DNA of 64,000 bases from Sphingobacterium bovistauri (GTDB lineage: Bacteria > Bacteroidota > Bacteroidia > Sphingobacteriales > Sphingobacteriaceae), in assembly GCF_020295405.1 (NCBI RefSeq), contig NZ_JADEYP010000015.1, positions 1-64,000 of the forward strand, in the 5' to 3' direction. A model generated the notes under the pieces. That model was not told where the DNA came from. It made no database searches and worked only from the letters and a program-made list of their open reading frames with translations. Below, in pieces: positions 34,059 through 44,658 of this stretch; within the stretch, counting starts at the first letter, position 1, and each line of letters starts with the position of its first letter. The position numbers and the translations under genes were made by a program.

Positions 34059-35249
34059 CTACTTGGTTAATTTGCTGTAAGCTATATATGTCATCAATCC
34101 AATACTTAATTCTAACGCATCTTCATCAATGTCAAATGTAGGCGTATGAACAGCAGAGTGAATTCCCTTTGCACTATTTCCTGTACCCAAACGATAAAAA
34201 CAAGCATTAGCAGCTTGAGAATAATAAGAAAAATCCTCGGCAGCAGGCCACAAATCTAACTCTACCACATTTTCCTCTCCTAAATAATCAATAGCAGCTT
34301 CTCGAGCTAATGCTGTTGTCGCTGGCTCATTTACCAAATATGGGTATCCTTTACGGACCTCGATATCACAGATCGCATCCATGCTCTCAGCAATACCCGT
34401 AGCAATTTTTACGATCTTCTCATGTGCTTGTGCACGCCATTCCTCATTGAATGTACGGAAAGTGCCTTCCAAATAAACTTCATCAGGAATGATATTCGTA
34501 GCTCCGTTACCTATAATCTTACCCCAAGAAAGTACAGTAGGTATGCGTGGATCCGCAAAACGACTAACTACTTGTTGAAGCGCAGAAATAACCTGTGCAG
34601 TAATAGCTATTGGGTCGATGTTTTGGTGAGGCTGAGCGCCATGGCCACCCTTGCCACGAATAGTCATAAATAACTCGTCGCATGATGCCATGTATTGACC
34701 CGAACGAAACCCAACTTTGCCTACTTCTATAAATGGCATCACATGCTGACCAAATACAGCCTCAGGACTAGGGTTGTTCAACACCCCTTCTTTAATCATT
34801 ATAGATGCACCACCTGGCAATTTTTCTTCACCAGGTTGAAATATTAATTTTACCTGCCCCCCAAAATGAGGCTTCAATTCATTCAAAATCTTTGCAACTC
34901 CTAATAATGAGGAGGTATGCACATCATGACCACAAGCGTGCATTACTCCGATGTTTTGAGAGCCATATTCTCTTCCTTCAACCTCCGTGATTGGCAAAGC
35001 ATCCATATCAGCACGCAATGCAATTACTCTTCCAGATTCCAAATCTCCTGTAATAAGACCTACCACACCGGTATTAGCCATAGATTGATAAGGTATACCT
35101 AATTTCTCCAATGTCGTTTTGACATAAGCCGAGGTATTATATTCTTCAAAAGAAAGCTCTGGATTGCGGTGGAGATGGCGACGGATTTCTACCGTCTCAG
35201 AAAAATATTTCTTTGCCAACTGTTGAATGTCACTCTTAATATTGGCCAT
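34059..35249 (-). CDS. M20-family amidohydrolase/carboxypeptidase (N-acyl-amino-acid type)
   Basis: 396 residues. Metal-binding motifs of M20D enzymes: MHACGHDVHTSSLLG, FQPGEEKLPGGA with the catalytic Glu, GKGGHGAQPHQNIDP, and a C-terminal ligand in GIHSAVHTPTFDIDE. Hydrolyses N-acyl amino acids, hippurate-like compounds or peptides in the cytoplasm. It lies 12 nt after the SPOR-protein gene and starts at ATG 35249. Confidence 0.9.
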   Translation of the reverse strand: MANIKSDIQQLAKKYFSETVEIRRHLHRNPELSFEEYNTSAYVKTTLEKLGIPYQSMANTGVVGLITGDLESGRVIALRADMDALPITEVEGREYGSQNIGVMHACGHDVHTSSLLGVAKILNELKPHFGGQVKLIFQPGEEKLPGGASIMIKEGVLNNPSPEAVFGQHVMPFIEVGKVGFRSGQYMASCDELFMTIRGKGGHGAQPHQNIDPIAITAQVISALQQVVSRFADPRIPTVLSWGKIIGNGATNIIPDEVYLEGTFRTFNEEWRAQAHEKIVKIATGIAESMDAICDIEVRKGYPYLVNEPATTALAREAAIDYLGEENVVELDLWPAAEDFSYYSQAANACFYRLGTGNSAKGIHSAVHTPTFDIDEDALELSIGLMTYIAYSKLTK

Positions 35250-35261
35250 GTTATAGTTGAT

Positions 35262-35717
35262 TTATTCCCAAACCCAAATGTCTTCCTGGAATACGAAAAC
35301 ACTTTTATATTGAGAACGGATAGTGTTCATAAATTCGTTCGCTTGACTTCTACTTCTAAAATCACCAACCTTTACCCTATAGTTGGGTGACGAATAGGTA
35401 ATATAAGTATCCATATCCGAGTATTGATTTTTAAATCTAGCCTGCATAGAATAAGCCTCACTACGATTTGAACCCGAATAGACTTGAACTCTAAAGCCTT
35501 TACGTTTAACACGTGAAGCTCTAGTCTTATCAACGGTTTTGGTACCTAAACTGATAAGACGAGCTGTTGTTGGATTGATCTCATTTGCTGCTCTAAAGTT
35601 TTGCAACAATGTAATAAGTGAATCTTGTTTGACCTCTACATTACCCTCTTGCCCCTTAGCTTGAATACAGATCAAGCAAATAGCACTAAATAAAATCAAT
35701 CCTTTACTATACAACAT
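35262..35717 (-). CDS. SPOR-domain periplasmic protein
   Basis: 151 residues with a signal peptide (to IQAKGQ) and a C-terminal SPOR domain (about 75-150: GFRVQVYSGSNRSEAYSMQ, YRVKVGDFRSRSQANEFM). SPOR domains bind glycan strands stripped of stem peptides at division sites. Gene lies 36 nt after secA. Confidence 0.88.
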   Translation of the reverse strand: MLYSKGLILFSAICLICIQAKGQEGNVEVKQDSLITLLQNFRAANEINPTTARLISLGTKTVDKTRASRVKRKGFRVQVYSGSNRSEAYSMQARFKNQYSDMDTYITYSSPNYRVKVGDFRSRSQANEFMNTIRSQYKSVFVFQEDIWVWE

Positions 35718-35753
35718 CTCTTATATAACTCCTTTATTATAGAATTGTACGAT

Positions 35754-38700
35754 TTATTTACCGTGACAATTTTTGTATTTCAATCCTGAACCGCAAGGAC
35801 ACTCGTCATTACGACCAACAGTTTGTTCTTTACGGATTGGTTGTGTAATCGCTATGTCTTCTTCAGATACACCTGTTGGCGAATCTAAATCTTCTTTTGT
35901 AGCTTTTAAATTAGCTGGTTGAGCAGGGATGGGTTTCGCTTCCTCAATATTTTGAGGCTGTTGCTGACCTGGTATCTCACCTTTGAATAAGAAGCTTACT
36001 ATATCTTTATTCATAGAAGCAAGCATTACTTTAAATAAATTAAATGCTTCCATTTTATAGATGATGATTGGATCCTTTTGCTCGTAAACAGCATTTTGCA
36101 CGGATTGCTTCAAATCATCCATTTCACGCAAATGCTCTTTCCATGCGTCATCAATTAAAGCAAGAACTATGCCCTTTTCAAATGATCTGAATACATCTTC
36201 TCCTTCTGATTCAACAGCTTTTCTCAAATTCGTAGAGACTTGAATACCACGAATACCATCTGTAAAAGGAACAACAATATTCTCAACCATATCACCACGC
36301 TCAGCCAATACATTTTTCAGTACCGGAAGTGTCTGCGTAGCTACTGTTTTAGCCTTATTCTGATAATGTGATATTACTTGAGAGAATAACTTATCTGTCA
36401 GATTTTCTACATTACTAGATGTAAATTCTTCTACGGTGATTGAAGGATCTAATGCAAAGATACGAATTACCTCTATTTGGAATTCATCAAATGAACCACC
36501 CTCCTTAGAGCTTATTACTAAGTCTTCAACGACATCATAAATTGTATTATTCAAATCTACATCCAGACGTTCACCAAACAAAGCATTTTTACGTTTAGAA
36601 TAGATTACATTACGTTGCGAATTCATTACGTCATCGTATTCCAATAGACGTTTACGAATACCAAAGTTATTTTCTTCTACTTTACGTTGTGCGCGCTCAA
36701 TAGATTTTGTAAGCATACTGTGTTGCATTACTTCTCCATCCTCAACCCCCATTTTCACCATGATGTTTGAAATTCGCTCTGAGGCGAATAAACGCATTAA
36801 TGGATCTTCAAGAGACACAAAGAATTGTGACGATCCAGGATCACCTTGGCGACCTGCACGACCACGTAACTGGCGGTCAACACGACGAGATTCATGACGT
36901 TCTGTACCAATAATAGCCAAACCACCCGCTTTAATAACTTCTTCTGTCAACTTAATATCCGTACCACGACCTGCCATATTTGTCGCGATAGTTACTTGAC
37001 CCGGATGACCCGCTTCTGCAACAATTTCAGCCTCACGTTGGTGCAATTTCGCGTTCAACACGTTGTGTTTGATACCACGTAATTTCAACATACGACTCAA
37101 TAATTCTGAGATCTCAACCGAAGTAGTACCCACTAAAACTGGACGACCTGCTTCAGTCAATGTTTGGATTTCTTGCGCTACAGCATTGTATTTCTCACGT
37201 GCTGTACGGTAAATAAAATCTTGCTTATCCGTACGTGAGATACCTCTATTCGTAGGAATATCCACGACATCAAGCTTGTAAATTTCCCAAAGCTCACCAG
37301 CCTCAGTTGAAGCGGTACCCGTCATACCAGCTAATTTGTGATACATACGGAAGTAATTTTGTAAAGTAACGGTTGCATACGTCTGTGTAGCGTCTTCTAC
37401 CTTTACATTTTCTTTGGCTTCGATAGCTTGGTGAAGACCATCTGAATAACGACGACCGTCCATGATACGACCTGTCTGCTCATCTACAATCTTAACTTTG
37501 CCTTCATCAACGATGTATTGATCATCAATTTCAAAAAGCGTGTATGCTTTCAACAATTGATTGATCGAGTGAATACGTTCTGCTTTTACTGAATAATCAC
37601 GTAATAATTCATCTTTACGGGCAGCTTTTTCTTCTAATGGAGCATCGGAATTTTCAATATCCGCGATTTCGCTACCTACATCAGGTAATATAAAGAAACT
37701 AGCATCTTCGCCTTGTGCCGTGATTAATTCTATACCTTTTTCAGTTAATTCAACTTGGTTGTTCTTTTCGTCAATTACAAAGAAAAGTTCTTTATCTGCT
37801 TTTGGCATATGACGATTTTGTTCCTGCATGTAGAAATTTTCAACCTTTTGCAAGATTTGACGGTGATTATTTTCACTTAAAAATTTAATCAACGCCTTAT
37901 TTTTTGGTAATCCTCTGTATGAACGGAATAAAGCTAAACCTCCCTTTTCAGGATCTGTATCACCAGCTGCTATAGCTTTTTTAGCTTCATTGAAAACTGT
38001 GTTTATATATGCTTTCTGTGCGTTTACCAAACGCTCGATACGCGGTTTTAATTGATAGAATTCATGCTGATCTCCCATTGGGATCGGACCAGAAATAATT
38101 AATGGTGTACGCGCATCATCAATTAATACAGAATCCACCTCATCAATCATAGCAAAATGCAATTTGTGTTGAACCATTGCATCAGGAGTTTGCGTCATAT
38201 TATCACGCAGGTAATCGAAACCAAATTCATTGTTAGTTCCGTATACGATATCAGATTTGTAGGCCTTACGACGCTGAGGTGAGTTTGGCTGGTGCTTATC
38301 AATACAATCTACAGATAATCCATGGAATTCAAATAATGGAGCGTTCCATTCAGAGTCACGTTTAGCTAAGTAATCATTTACTGTAACGATGTGTACACCC
38401 TGACCAGATAAAGCATTCAAATAAGTAGGCAAAGTTCCAACTAAAGTTTTACCCTCACCGGTCATCATTTCTGATATTTTACCTTGATGCAATACAATAC
38501 CACCAATCAGTTGGACATCATAGTGAACCATATTCCAAGTCACTTCATTACCGGCGGCCAACCATTTATTAGCCCATTGCGCTTTGTCTCCTACGATAGT
38601 AACATTAGGCTTGCGTGCCGCAATTTCTCTATCGAAATCTGTTGCCGTAACATCCAATAGAGGATTCTCAGTAAATCGACGAGCAGTCTCTTTTACCACA

Positions 38701-39035
38701 GCAAACGCTTCAGGTAATATTTCAGCTAAAATTTCCTCTAGTTTTTTATCACGATCTTTTTTAAGCTTATCTATTTTTTCGTAAACCTCTGTTTTTTCCG
38801 AAATATCTACAGCGTGATCATCAGCTTTAGTTTTCAGCTCAGTGATTTCGGCATCTATTTCCTTTAAGTACTCCTGGATACGGCTTTTGAATTCAACAGT
38901 TTTAGCACGAAGCTCGTCATGTGACAAATTGGTTAGCTTACTATATTCTCCTTTAATTTTTTCAACTATCGGCTGTATAGATTTGATATCACGTTCTGAC
39001 TTGCTACCAAATAATTTACTTAAAAATTTTAACAT
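35754..39035 (-). CDS. secA: Preprotein translocase ATPase SecA
   Basis: 1093 residues, the long Bacteroidota form. Motor motifs: MMTGEGKTLVGTLPTYLNAL (Walker A), DEVDSVLIDDARTPLIISG (Walker B) and GRAGRQGDPGSSQFFVSLED; a C-terminal zinc SEC-C motif ends the protein (CPCGSGLKYKNCHGK). It has an insertion compared with the about 900-residue E. coli protein around residues 330-480. It drives post-translational export through SecYEG. Confidence 0.98.
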   Translation of the reverse strand: MLKFLSKLFGSKSERDIKSIQPIVEKIKGEYSKLTNLSHDELRAKTVEFKSRIQEYLKEIDAEITELKTKADDHAVDISEKTEVYEKIDKLKKDRDKKLEEILAEILPEAFAVVKETARRFTENPLLDVTATDFDREIAARKPNVTIVGDKAQWANKWLAAGNEVTWNMVHYDVQLIGGIVLHQGKISEMMTGEGKTLVGTLPTYLNALSGQGVHIVTVNDYLAKRDSEWNAPLFEFHGLSVDCIDKHQPNSPQRRKAYKSDIVYGTNNEFGFDYLRDNMTQTPDAMVQHKLHFAMIDEVDSVLIDDARTPLIISGPIPMGDQHEFYQLKPRIERLVNAQKAYINTVFNEAKKAIAAGDTDPEKGGLALFRSYRGLPKNKALIKFLSENNHRQILQKVENFYMQEQNRHMPKADKELFFVIDEKNNQVELTEKGIELITAQGEDASFFILPDVGSEIADIENSDAPLEEKAARKDELLRDYSVKAERIHSINQLLKAYTLFEIDDQYIVDEGKVKIVDEQTGRIMDGRRYSDGLHQAIEAKENVKVEDATQTYATVTLQNYFRMYHKLAGMTGTASTEAGELWEIYKLDVVDIPTNRGISRTDKQDFIYRTAREKYNAVAQEIQTLTEAGRPVLVGTTSVEISELLSRMLKLRGIKHNVLNAKLHQREAEIVAEAGHPGQVTIATNMAGRGTDIKLTEEVIKAGGLAIIGTERHESRRVDRQLRGRAGRQGDPGSSQFFVSLEDPLMRLFASERISNIMVKMGVEDGEVMQHSMLTKSIERAQRKVEENNFGIRKRLLEYDDVMNSQRNVIYSKRKNALFGERLDVDLNNTIYDVVEDLVISSKEGGSFDEFQIEVIRIFALDPSITVEEFTSSNVENLTDKLFSQVISHYQNKAKTVATQTLPVLKNVLAERGDMVENIVVPFTDGIRGIQVSTNLRKAVESEGEDVFRSFEKGIVLALIDDAWKEHLREMDDLKQSVQNAVYEQKDPIIIYKMEAFNLFKVMLASMNKDIVSFLFKGEIPGQQQPQNIEEAKPIPAQPANLKATKEDLDSPTGVSEEDIAITQPIRKEQTVGRNDECPCGSGLKYKNCHGK

Positions 39036-39158
39036 AATTTTATTTTATCTCTTTTCACATGCTCAAAATTGAATCCAAACTCTAATTCAGGACAATTTGG
39101 CACTAGTCGGGCAAATTTAATTATTCAAAGTGATAACTTTCAATCTAATAATAGATTT

Positions 39159-40034
39159 TTAATCATTTCCACTCAAAAATATATTTTTTTCGCTTTTCGG
39201 TACAATATTTAATTCTTGCGCTTTGCCAAACATGGACATAATAGCCTTCTTTCCTAGATCACCTAGGTCTTTGGAATATTGATTTACATACAATTCAATG
39301 TGTTTGTACATGACCTCTTCTTCCATTTCTTGAGCATGCGAACGAATATATGCTAAACCTGATTTGGGATTAGCGAAAGCATACTCTACACTTTTACGAA
39401 TTAATCGATTTACTTTTTCTTTAATATCAGTTGGTAAATCCCTCCGTATGACAATTCCGCCTAATGGAATCGGACTTTCTGTCGTTTTTTCCCAATAATC
39501 ACCCAAGTCTAGCACCTTGTGTAATCCTTTATCTTGATAGGTGAATCTATTTTCATGAATAATTAGTCCCAAATCAATCTCGCCATTTAATAAAGCAGAC
39601 TCAATATCCGAAAAAATAAGAGTTTCTTTATTCTGAAGATCTGGATACGCTAAGCCTAATAAGAAATTTGCAGTAGTAAATTTCCCAGGAATTCCTGTTT
39701 TAAGATTTTGATATTCTTCAGGAAGTTTTTCACCTGCATACGCAGAAAGTTTTTCGGCTAATTCTTGATTTTTCGTGATCAATAAGGGACCAACTCCAAA
39801 GCCCAATGCCGAACCAGCATCCAACAATTCATAATCCTCCACTGCATAAGCAAAAGCGTGATAACTCAGCTTCGTAATAGCTAATTCCTTTTTAAAAGCT
39901 TTTTGATTAAGTGTTTCGACATCGTGATACTCCACTTCAAATTCCAATCCTTCAGTAGCAATTTTATGATGTATCAATGCATCAAAAATAAACGTATCAT
40001 TGGGACATGGGGAAAAACCTAAATTTAATTTCAT
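39159..40034 (-). CDS. mqnD: 1,4-dihydroxy-6-naphthoate synthase MqnD
   Basis: 291 residues. Marks: FSPCPNDTFIFDALIHHKI at the N-terminus, AITKLSYHAFAYA and GFGVGPLLI; periplasmic-binding-protein type fold used as an enzyme. It cleaves cyclic dehypoxanthine futalosine to 1,4-dihydroxy-6-naphthoate, so this organism makes menaquinone by the futalosine route. It is 3 nt after the small membrane gene and 123 nt before secA. Confidence 0.93.
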   Translation of the reverse strand: MKLNLGFSPCPNDTFIFDALIHHKIATEGLEFEVEYHDVETLNQKAFKKELAITKLSYHAFAYAVEDYELLDAGSALGFGVGPLLITKNQELAEKLSAYAGEKLPEEYQNLKTGIPGKFTTANFLLGLAYPDLQNKETLIFSDIESALLNGEIDLGLIIHENRFTYQDKGLHKVLDLGDYWEKTTESPIPLGGIVIRRDLPTDIKEKVNRLIRKSVEYAFANPKSGLAYIRSHAQEMEEEVMYKHIELYVNQYSKDLGDLGKKAIMSMFGKAQELNIVPKSEKNIFLSGND

Positions 40035-40037
40035 TAC

Positions 40038-40301
40038 TTACACTTTAAATTTTGTGAGGACAATAAATAGCAGCATTGACAAAAAGGTAATTAAAACAAT
40101 CCCTTTTGCTAAATATTGATTACCCGCGCGGAATGAAAAACGAACAATTATCAAATTAACAACTGCCGCTATAACATAAAAGGCAATTGGTTTTTCAGCA
40201 AAATAGGTTTGCTGAAAAGATGTATAAACTGTTACTAAATATGCTATTAAAGGGGCTATTACACCTACTAAAACACCTACAATTAATGAATCTCTTTGCA
40301 T
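40038..40301 (-). CDS. Small membrane protein of unknown function (87 aa)
   Basis: 87 residues with three hydrophobic helices (LIVGVLVGVIAPLIAYLVTV; FYVIAAVVNLIIVRF; GIVLITFLSMLLFIVL). No family recognised. Start overlaps the surE stop by one base and its stop is 3 nt before mqnD, so it belongs to that operon. Confidence 0.7.
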   Translation of the reverse strand: MQRDSLIVGVLVGVIAPLIAYLVTVYTSFQQTYFAEKPIAFYVIAAVVNLIIVRFSFRAGNQYLAKGIVLITFLSMLLFIVLTKFKV

Positions 40302-41080
40302 TATTTAATATCAAAAGACCATGAATTCAACTCTTGTATAGCATGATGTGCCGTCATATCAAACTGAGTAGGTACAATAGAGACATACCCATTGTTAATC
40401 GCAAAAACATCGGTATCTTCTCCTCTATCTACCCAATCGTATCGACCTGTCATCCAATAGTAATCTCTACTATATGGATCAACGCGATTTTCAAACTCCT
40501 CAACCCAGTTACCATTCGCTTGTCTACATATTTTTATACCCTGTATACCTTTGTCAATATGCGGAAAATTAACATTTAATAGTGTGCCCTTAGGTAAACC
40601 ATTATTTAATACTTGCTCTGAAATACTTGAAATATAGGAACGAATATGCGAAAAATCAGCTTCATGAGAAAAATCATCAAGAGAAAAACCAATTGATGAA
40701 ATTCCTTCGATAGCACCCTCTACCGCAGCAGACATTGTACCTGAATACAGCACATTTATTGAATAATTCAGTCCATGATTAACACCAGAAACACACAAAT
40801 CTGGCTTTTTATCTTTGAAAATGCGATCTACTGCTAGTTTAACACAATCCACAGGCGTACCCGAGCATTTGTACATTTCGATACCTGGATATAAATCAAC
40901 TTTATCCAAACGCAAAGGTTTTCCGATGGTAATAGCATGTCCCATTCCAGATTGAGGTCCGTCTGGAGCTACCACGACTACTCTTGCTAATTTTTGCATT
41001 TCTTCCAACAGAACTTTTATTCCCGGTGCAGTAATGCCATCGTCATTTACAACTAAAATAGTAGGTTTCTCTTTTGCCAT
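40301..41080 (-). CDS. surE: 5'/3'-nucleotidase SurE
   Basis: 259 residues. Marks: ILVVNDDGITAPGI (metal-binding DD), VVAPDGPQSGMGHAITI, and CVSGVNHGLN with the conserved Asn; the metal-dependent nucleotidase hydrolyses nucleoside monophosphates. First gene of a run with a small membrane protein and mqnD. A near-consensus -7 element lies 4 nt before the ATG. Confidence 0.94.
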   Translation of the reverse strand: MAKEKPTILVVNDDGITAPGIKVLLEEMQKLARVVVVAPDGPQSGMGHAITIGKPLRLDKVDLYPGIEMYKCSGTPVDCVKLAVDRIFKDKKPDLCVSGVNHGLNYSINVLYSGTMSAAVEGAIEGISSIGFSLDDFSHEADFSHIRSYISSISEQVLNNGLPKGTLLNVNFPHIDKGIQGIKICRQANGNWVEEFENRVDPYSRDYYWMTGRYDWVDRGEDTDVFAINNGYVSIVPTQFDMTAHHAIQELNSWSFDIK

Positions 41081-41084
41081 ATTG

Positions 41085-41092
41085 TAAAGTTA
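41085..41092 (-). promoter_or_regulatory. Near-consensus -7 element 4 nt before surE
   Basis: Minus-strand TAACTTTA (one mismatch from TAnnTTTG), then CAAT, then ATG; same spacing as at rlmN and the 23042 gene. Confidence 0.3.
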
Positions 41093-41362
41093 TGGAATTT
41101 TATCAAAACACTATTCAGTTATAAAAGTTAACCTCAAGGTTTTAAAAAAACAACATTTTACTTAGTGCTAATAAAAAACAAACATTTTAGCAACACAAAA
41201 AAAGTTCGGTTATTTTTTTTAAAAAAAAATTAAAAAACAATACTATAAAAGGAAAATATTTTCGATATTTATAATACATAATACTTAATTAAAACACAAA
41301 GCCAAATCAATTTAAACTGGCTAATTTGTATAATCAATTTTAAACACTTTAATATATCTTTT

Positions 41363-44300
41363 ATGATCAAACATTTATTTCCTTATGGAGGATTTAAGCG
41401 GTTTTTGTGGATTTCTGGGGCTGTAACTTGTTGCTTAACCATTTCTCAACAAAACATCTACGCTAAATCTATCCATTCCTTAAAAGTTACCCATCAACAA
41501 GAAACTATTAATGTTAAAGGGGTAGTAAGAAACTCTGTAACCAATGACCCTATTGCGGGAGTAACTGTAACTGTCACAGGGACTAGTATCGCCACGACGA
41601 CAAACAGCAATGGTGAATATGAATTAAGAAATGTCCCTAAAAATGGTCAGATCGCTTTTACAATGATAGGTATGCAGTCTCTGGTAGAAAACGTTAATGG
41701 ACGTACAAACATTAATCTTACAGATGACAATGCCAATATTGAAGAAGTAATTGTTGTTGGTTATGGAACACAAAAAAAGTCAGTAGTCTCTGGTGCTGTC
41801 ACGGCAGTCAAAGGCGATGAGCTAGCCAAATCATCTTCAGTTAATTTATCTAATGGTCTAGCAGGTAGACTACCCGGTGTTACGGCTATGCAAAGCGGCG
41901 GGGAACCAGGTTATGATGGTTCGAATGTTCGAATTCGCGGGATAAACTCCTTATCTGGGGGGAATACAAGTCCTTTAATAGTTATCGACGGTGTTCCAAG
42001 TAGAGCGGGGGGTATCGATCGATTAAATCCCAATGATATAGAAAGTGTATCGGTTTTAAAAGATGCCTCTGCGGCGATTTATGGTTCACGTGCAGGTAAT
42101 GGTGTTATTTTGATTACCACAAAACAAGGTAAATCCGGTAAGCCACAGCTTTCATACGATGCCTTCTATGGTATTCAACGACCTACTCGCACACCTAAAA
42201 TGTCAGGATCACCTGAGTATGCTGAAATATTAAATGAACTAAGAATTTTTGGTACTGACCTTGATCCTCAATATTGGGATGATGCTTGGAATGCGTTAAA
42301 TACTACAGGATCTTACACAAGAACTGATAAGCCAGGAACGATAAATGCAGCCTTCACTCCTGATGAAGTACAAAAATTCAAAGATGGATCAGACCCCTAT
42401 CGCTATCCTAATACAGATTGGTTTGATGAGGTTATGAAAAATTGGTCACCACAACAAAGACATAATTTACAAATAAATGGTGGCGGAGAAAACACGGTTT
42501 ATTTAGCTTCATTAGGCTTTACTAATCAAGATGCCTACTAAAAAAATCCGCAACGAATTATAATCAATACGATTTACGATTAAATATAGAAAGTAAAATT
42601 AATGATCACCTTACTACCACAATAAGTGTCGTAGGAAGGGAAGAAGAGCGTAATTTTCCAACTGTAGGCGCAGGAGATATCTTTAGATTTTTGATGCGCG
42701 GTCGTCCAAATGAACCGGCATTTTGGCCTCATGGAGAACCAGGACCTGCAATAGAGTATGGTTACAACCCCGTTGTATCTACTACTGATCTTACAGGTTT
42801 TAACAAAACTATTGACGATTATTTACAAACAACAGGGAAGATTGATTTCAAAATTCCTGGTGTAGAAGGATTAAAACTAACTGGGTCGGCTTCTTTAGAT
42901 AAGTCTTGGAAAAGAGGTAAAAACTGGAGGACCCCTTGGACATTGTATTCTTGGGATAAAACAACCTTACTCGATGATGGTACACCAAGTCTAACGGGCT
43001 CTGTAAGTTCCCCATTCACAGATGCACGATTATCCGAAACTATGGCTAATCGTTTAGGTGTTAACTTAACGGCTATGGCAACGTATGATAAAGTTATTAA
43101 TAATGATCATACAATTTCTTTATTAGCTGGATTGACGAGAGAAACAGATAAAAGCAGTGGATTTAATGCTTTTAGACGCTACTTTTTGTCTACACTAATA
43201 CCTGAATTATCTTTTGGTGAAAATAAAGAACAAACGATAGGTGTAAATGATATTTTTACTCGCGCTCGATTAAGTTATTTCGGACGTGTAAATTATAACT
43301 ACCAAGAAAAATATCTTGCTGAATTCCTATGGCGTGTGGACGGTTCGTACATATTCCCACCTGAAAAACGTTTTGGTTTTTTCCCAGGAGTTTCTGTAGG
43401 TTGGGTCTTGTCCAAAGAAGAATTCTTTAAAGACAATGTTCAGTTTGTAAATAGCTTAAAAATAAGAGGCTCATGGGGTCAAATGGGTGCTGAAGCATTT
43501 GCCAATAATACTTTAATGGAATACCAATTTTTCACATTAATGAACACAGGCTCCGGAGTATTTAATGACCAAGTTGTAAAAACACTTTGGGAAGCAAACG
43601 TCCCTAATCAGAATTTCACTTGGGAAGTTGCAAACAACAGTAACGTAGGGCTGGATGCTACCTTTATGGACAACAAATTCTCATTTACTTTTGATTACTT
43701 CTATAATCAAAGATCAAATGTTTTGGCACAAAGAATTGCTTCCGTTCCTGAAAGCACAGGAATTCCATTTGTGAATCTTCCTCCAGAAAATATCGGGAAC
43801 TTGAAAAATTCTGGATATGAATTTAGCTTAAACTATCAGACCAATATTAATGATTTCACATTTGGAGCTGGTATTAATGGAGGATATGCTAAAAACAAAG
43901 TTTTATTTATGGATGAGATACCAGGAGCACCTGATTATCAACGAAGAACAGGGGCTCCGACAGATGCTTGGCTATTATATCAATATGATGGTGTATTCAA
44001 AGATATGGAGGCTATTAACGCCAATACGTTAGATTATAGCGCTATCACAGGAGGAGCTGATTTAAGACCTGGAGATATGAAGTTCGTTGATTATACAGGT
44101 GATGGTATAATTGATGGTGATGACCAAGTTCGTATGGATAAAAATAGCATACCAACATTTACAGGAGGTTTAAATCTAAACGCGGCCTACAAAGGCTTTG
44201 ATTTAACCGTCTTGATGCAAGGTGCTACGGGAGGTTTACAAATGATTGGAATAACCGAATCTGGAGATATAGGAAACTATTTGGACTGGTCGTATCAAAA

Positions 44301-44631
44301 CCGATGGAGTATTGACAATCCAAGTGATGAATTTCCACGTTTGAGTAATAGAAATACAGCGTATTATCAGGATGGCAATAAAGCACTTAACAACACGTAT
44401 TGGGTTAGAAACAACAATTATTTAAGGTTAAAAAATATTGAGCTTGGCTATACCATAAATCCAGACATCTTGAACAAAATAGGTGTTAAAGGTTTAAGAT
44501 TGTATATGAATGGTATCAACCTGTTTACCATTGATAAAATCAAGATTTGGGATCCTGAATCAACAAATACAAGTGGTCAATATTATCCACAAGCAAAAGT
44601 TATCAACTTCGGTTTGAAAGCAACCCTCTAA
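41363..44631 (+). pseudogene. SusC/RagA-family TonB-linked transporter, frameshifted (locus 2)
   Basis: Signal sequence, carboxypeptidase-like domain (NVKGVVRNSVTNDPIAGVTV), EEVIVVGYGTQKK, plug (GLAGRLPGVTAMQSGGEPG) and barrel ending in NFGLKATL. Frame one stops at 42541 (DAY then TAA). The next 150 nt read cleanly in another frame (KKSATNYNQYDLRL onward) and join the long ORF from 42691. One missing base between the first A and the following As of TACTAAAAAAATCC, giving DAYYKKS, restores 1089 residues. The plug box reads LKDASAAIYGSRAGNG, one residue shorter than usual. Partner of the SusD gene 27 nt downstream. No STN domain. Confidence 0.9.
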
Positions 44632-44658
44632 TTATTTAACCGATAAATTTTATTAAAG

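Noticed and set aside
42541..42547. Programmed -1 frameshift on A7 in SusC
   Set aside because: In the reading frame the TAA stop is met before the slippery As, so the ribosome would stop first; the SusC family is also not known to use recoding.
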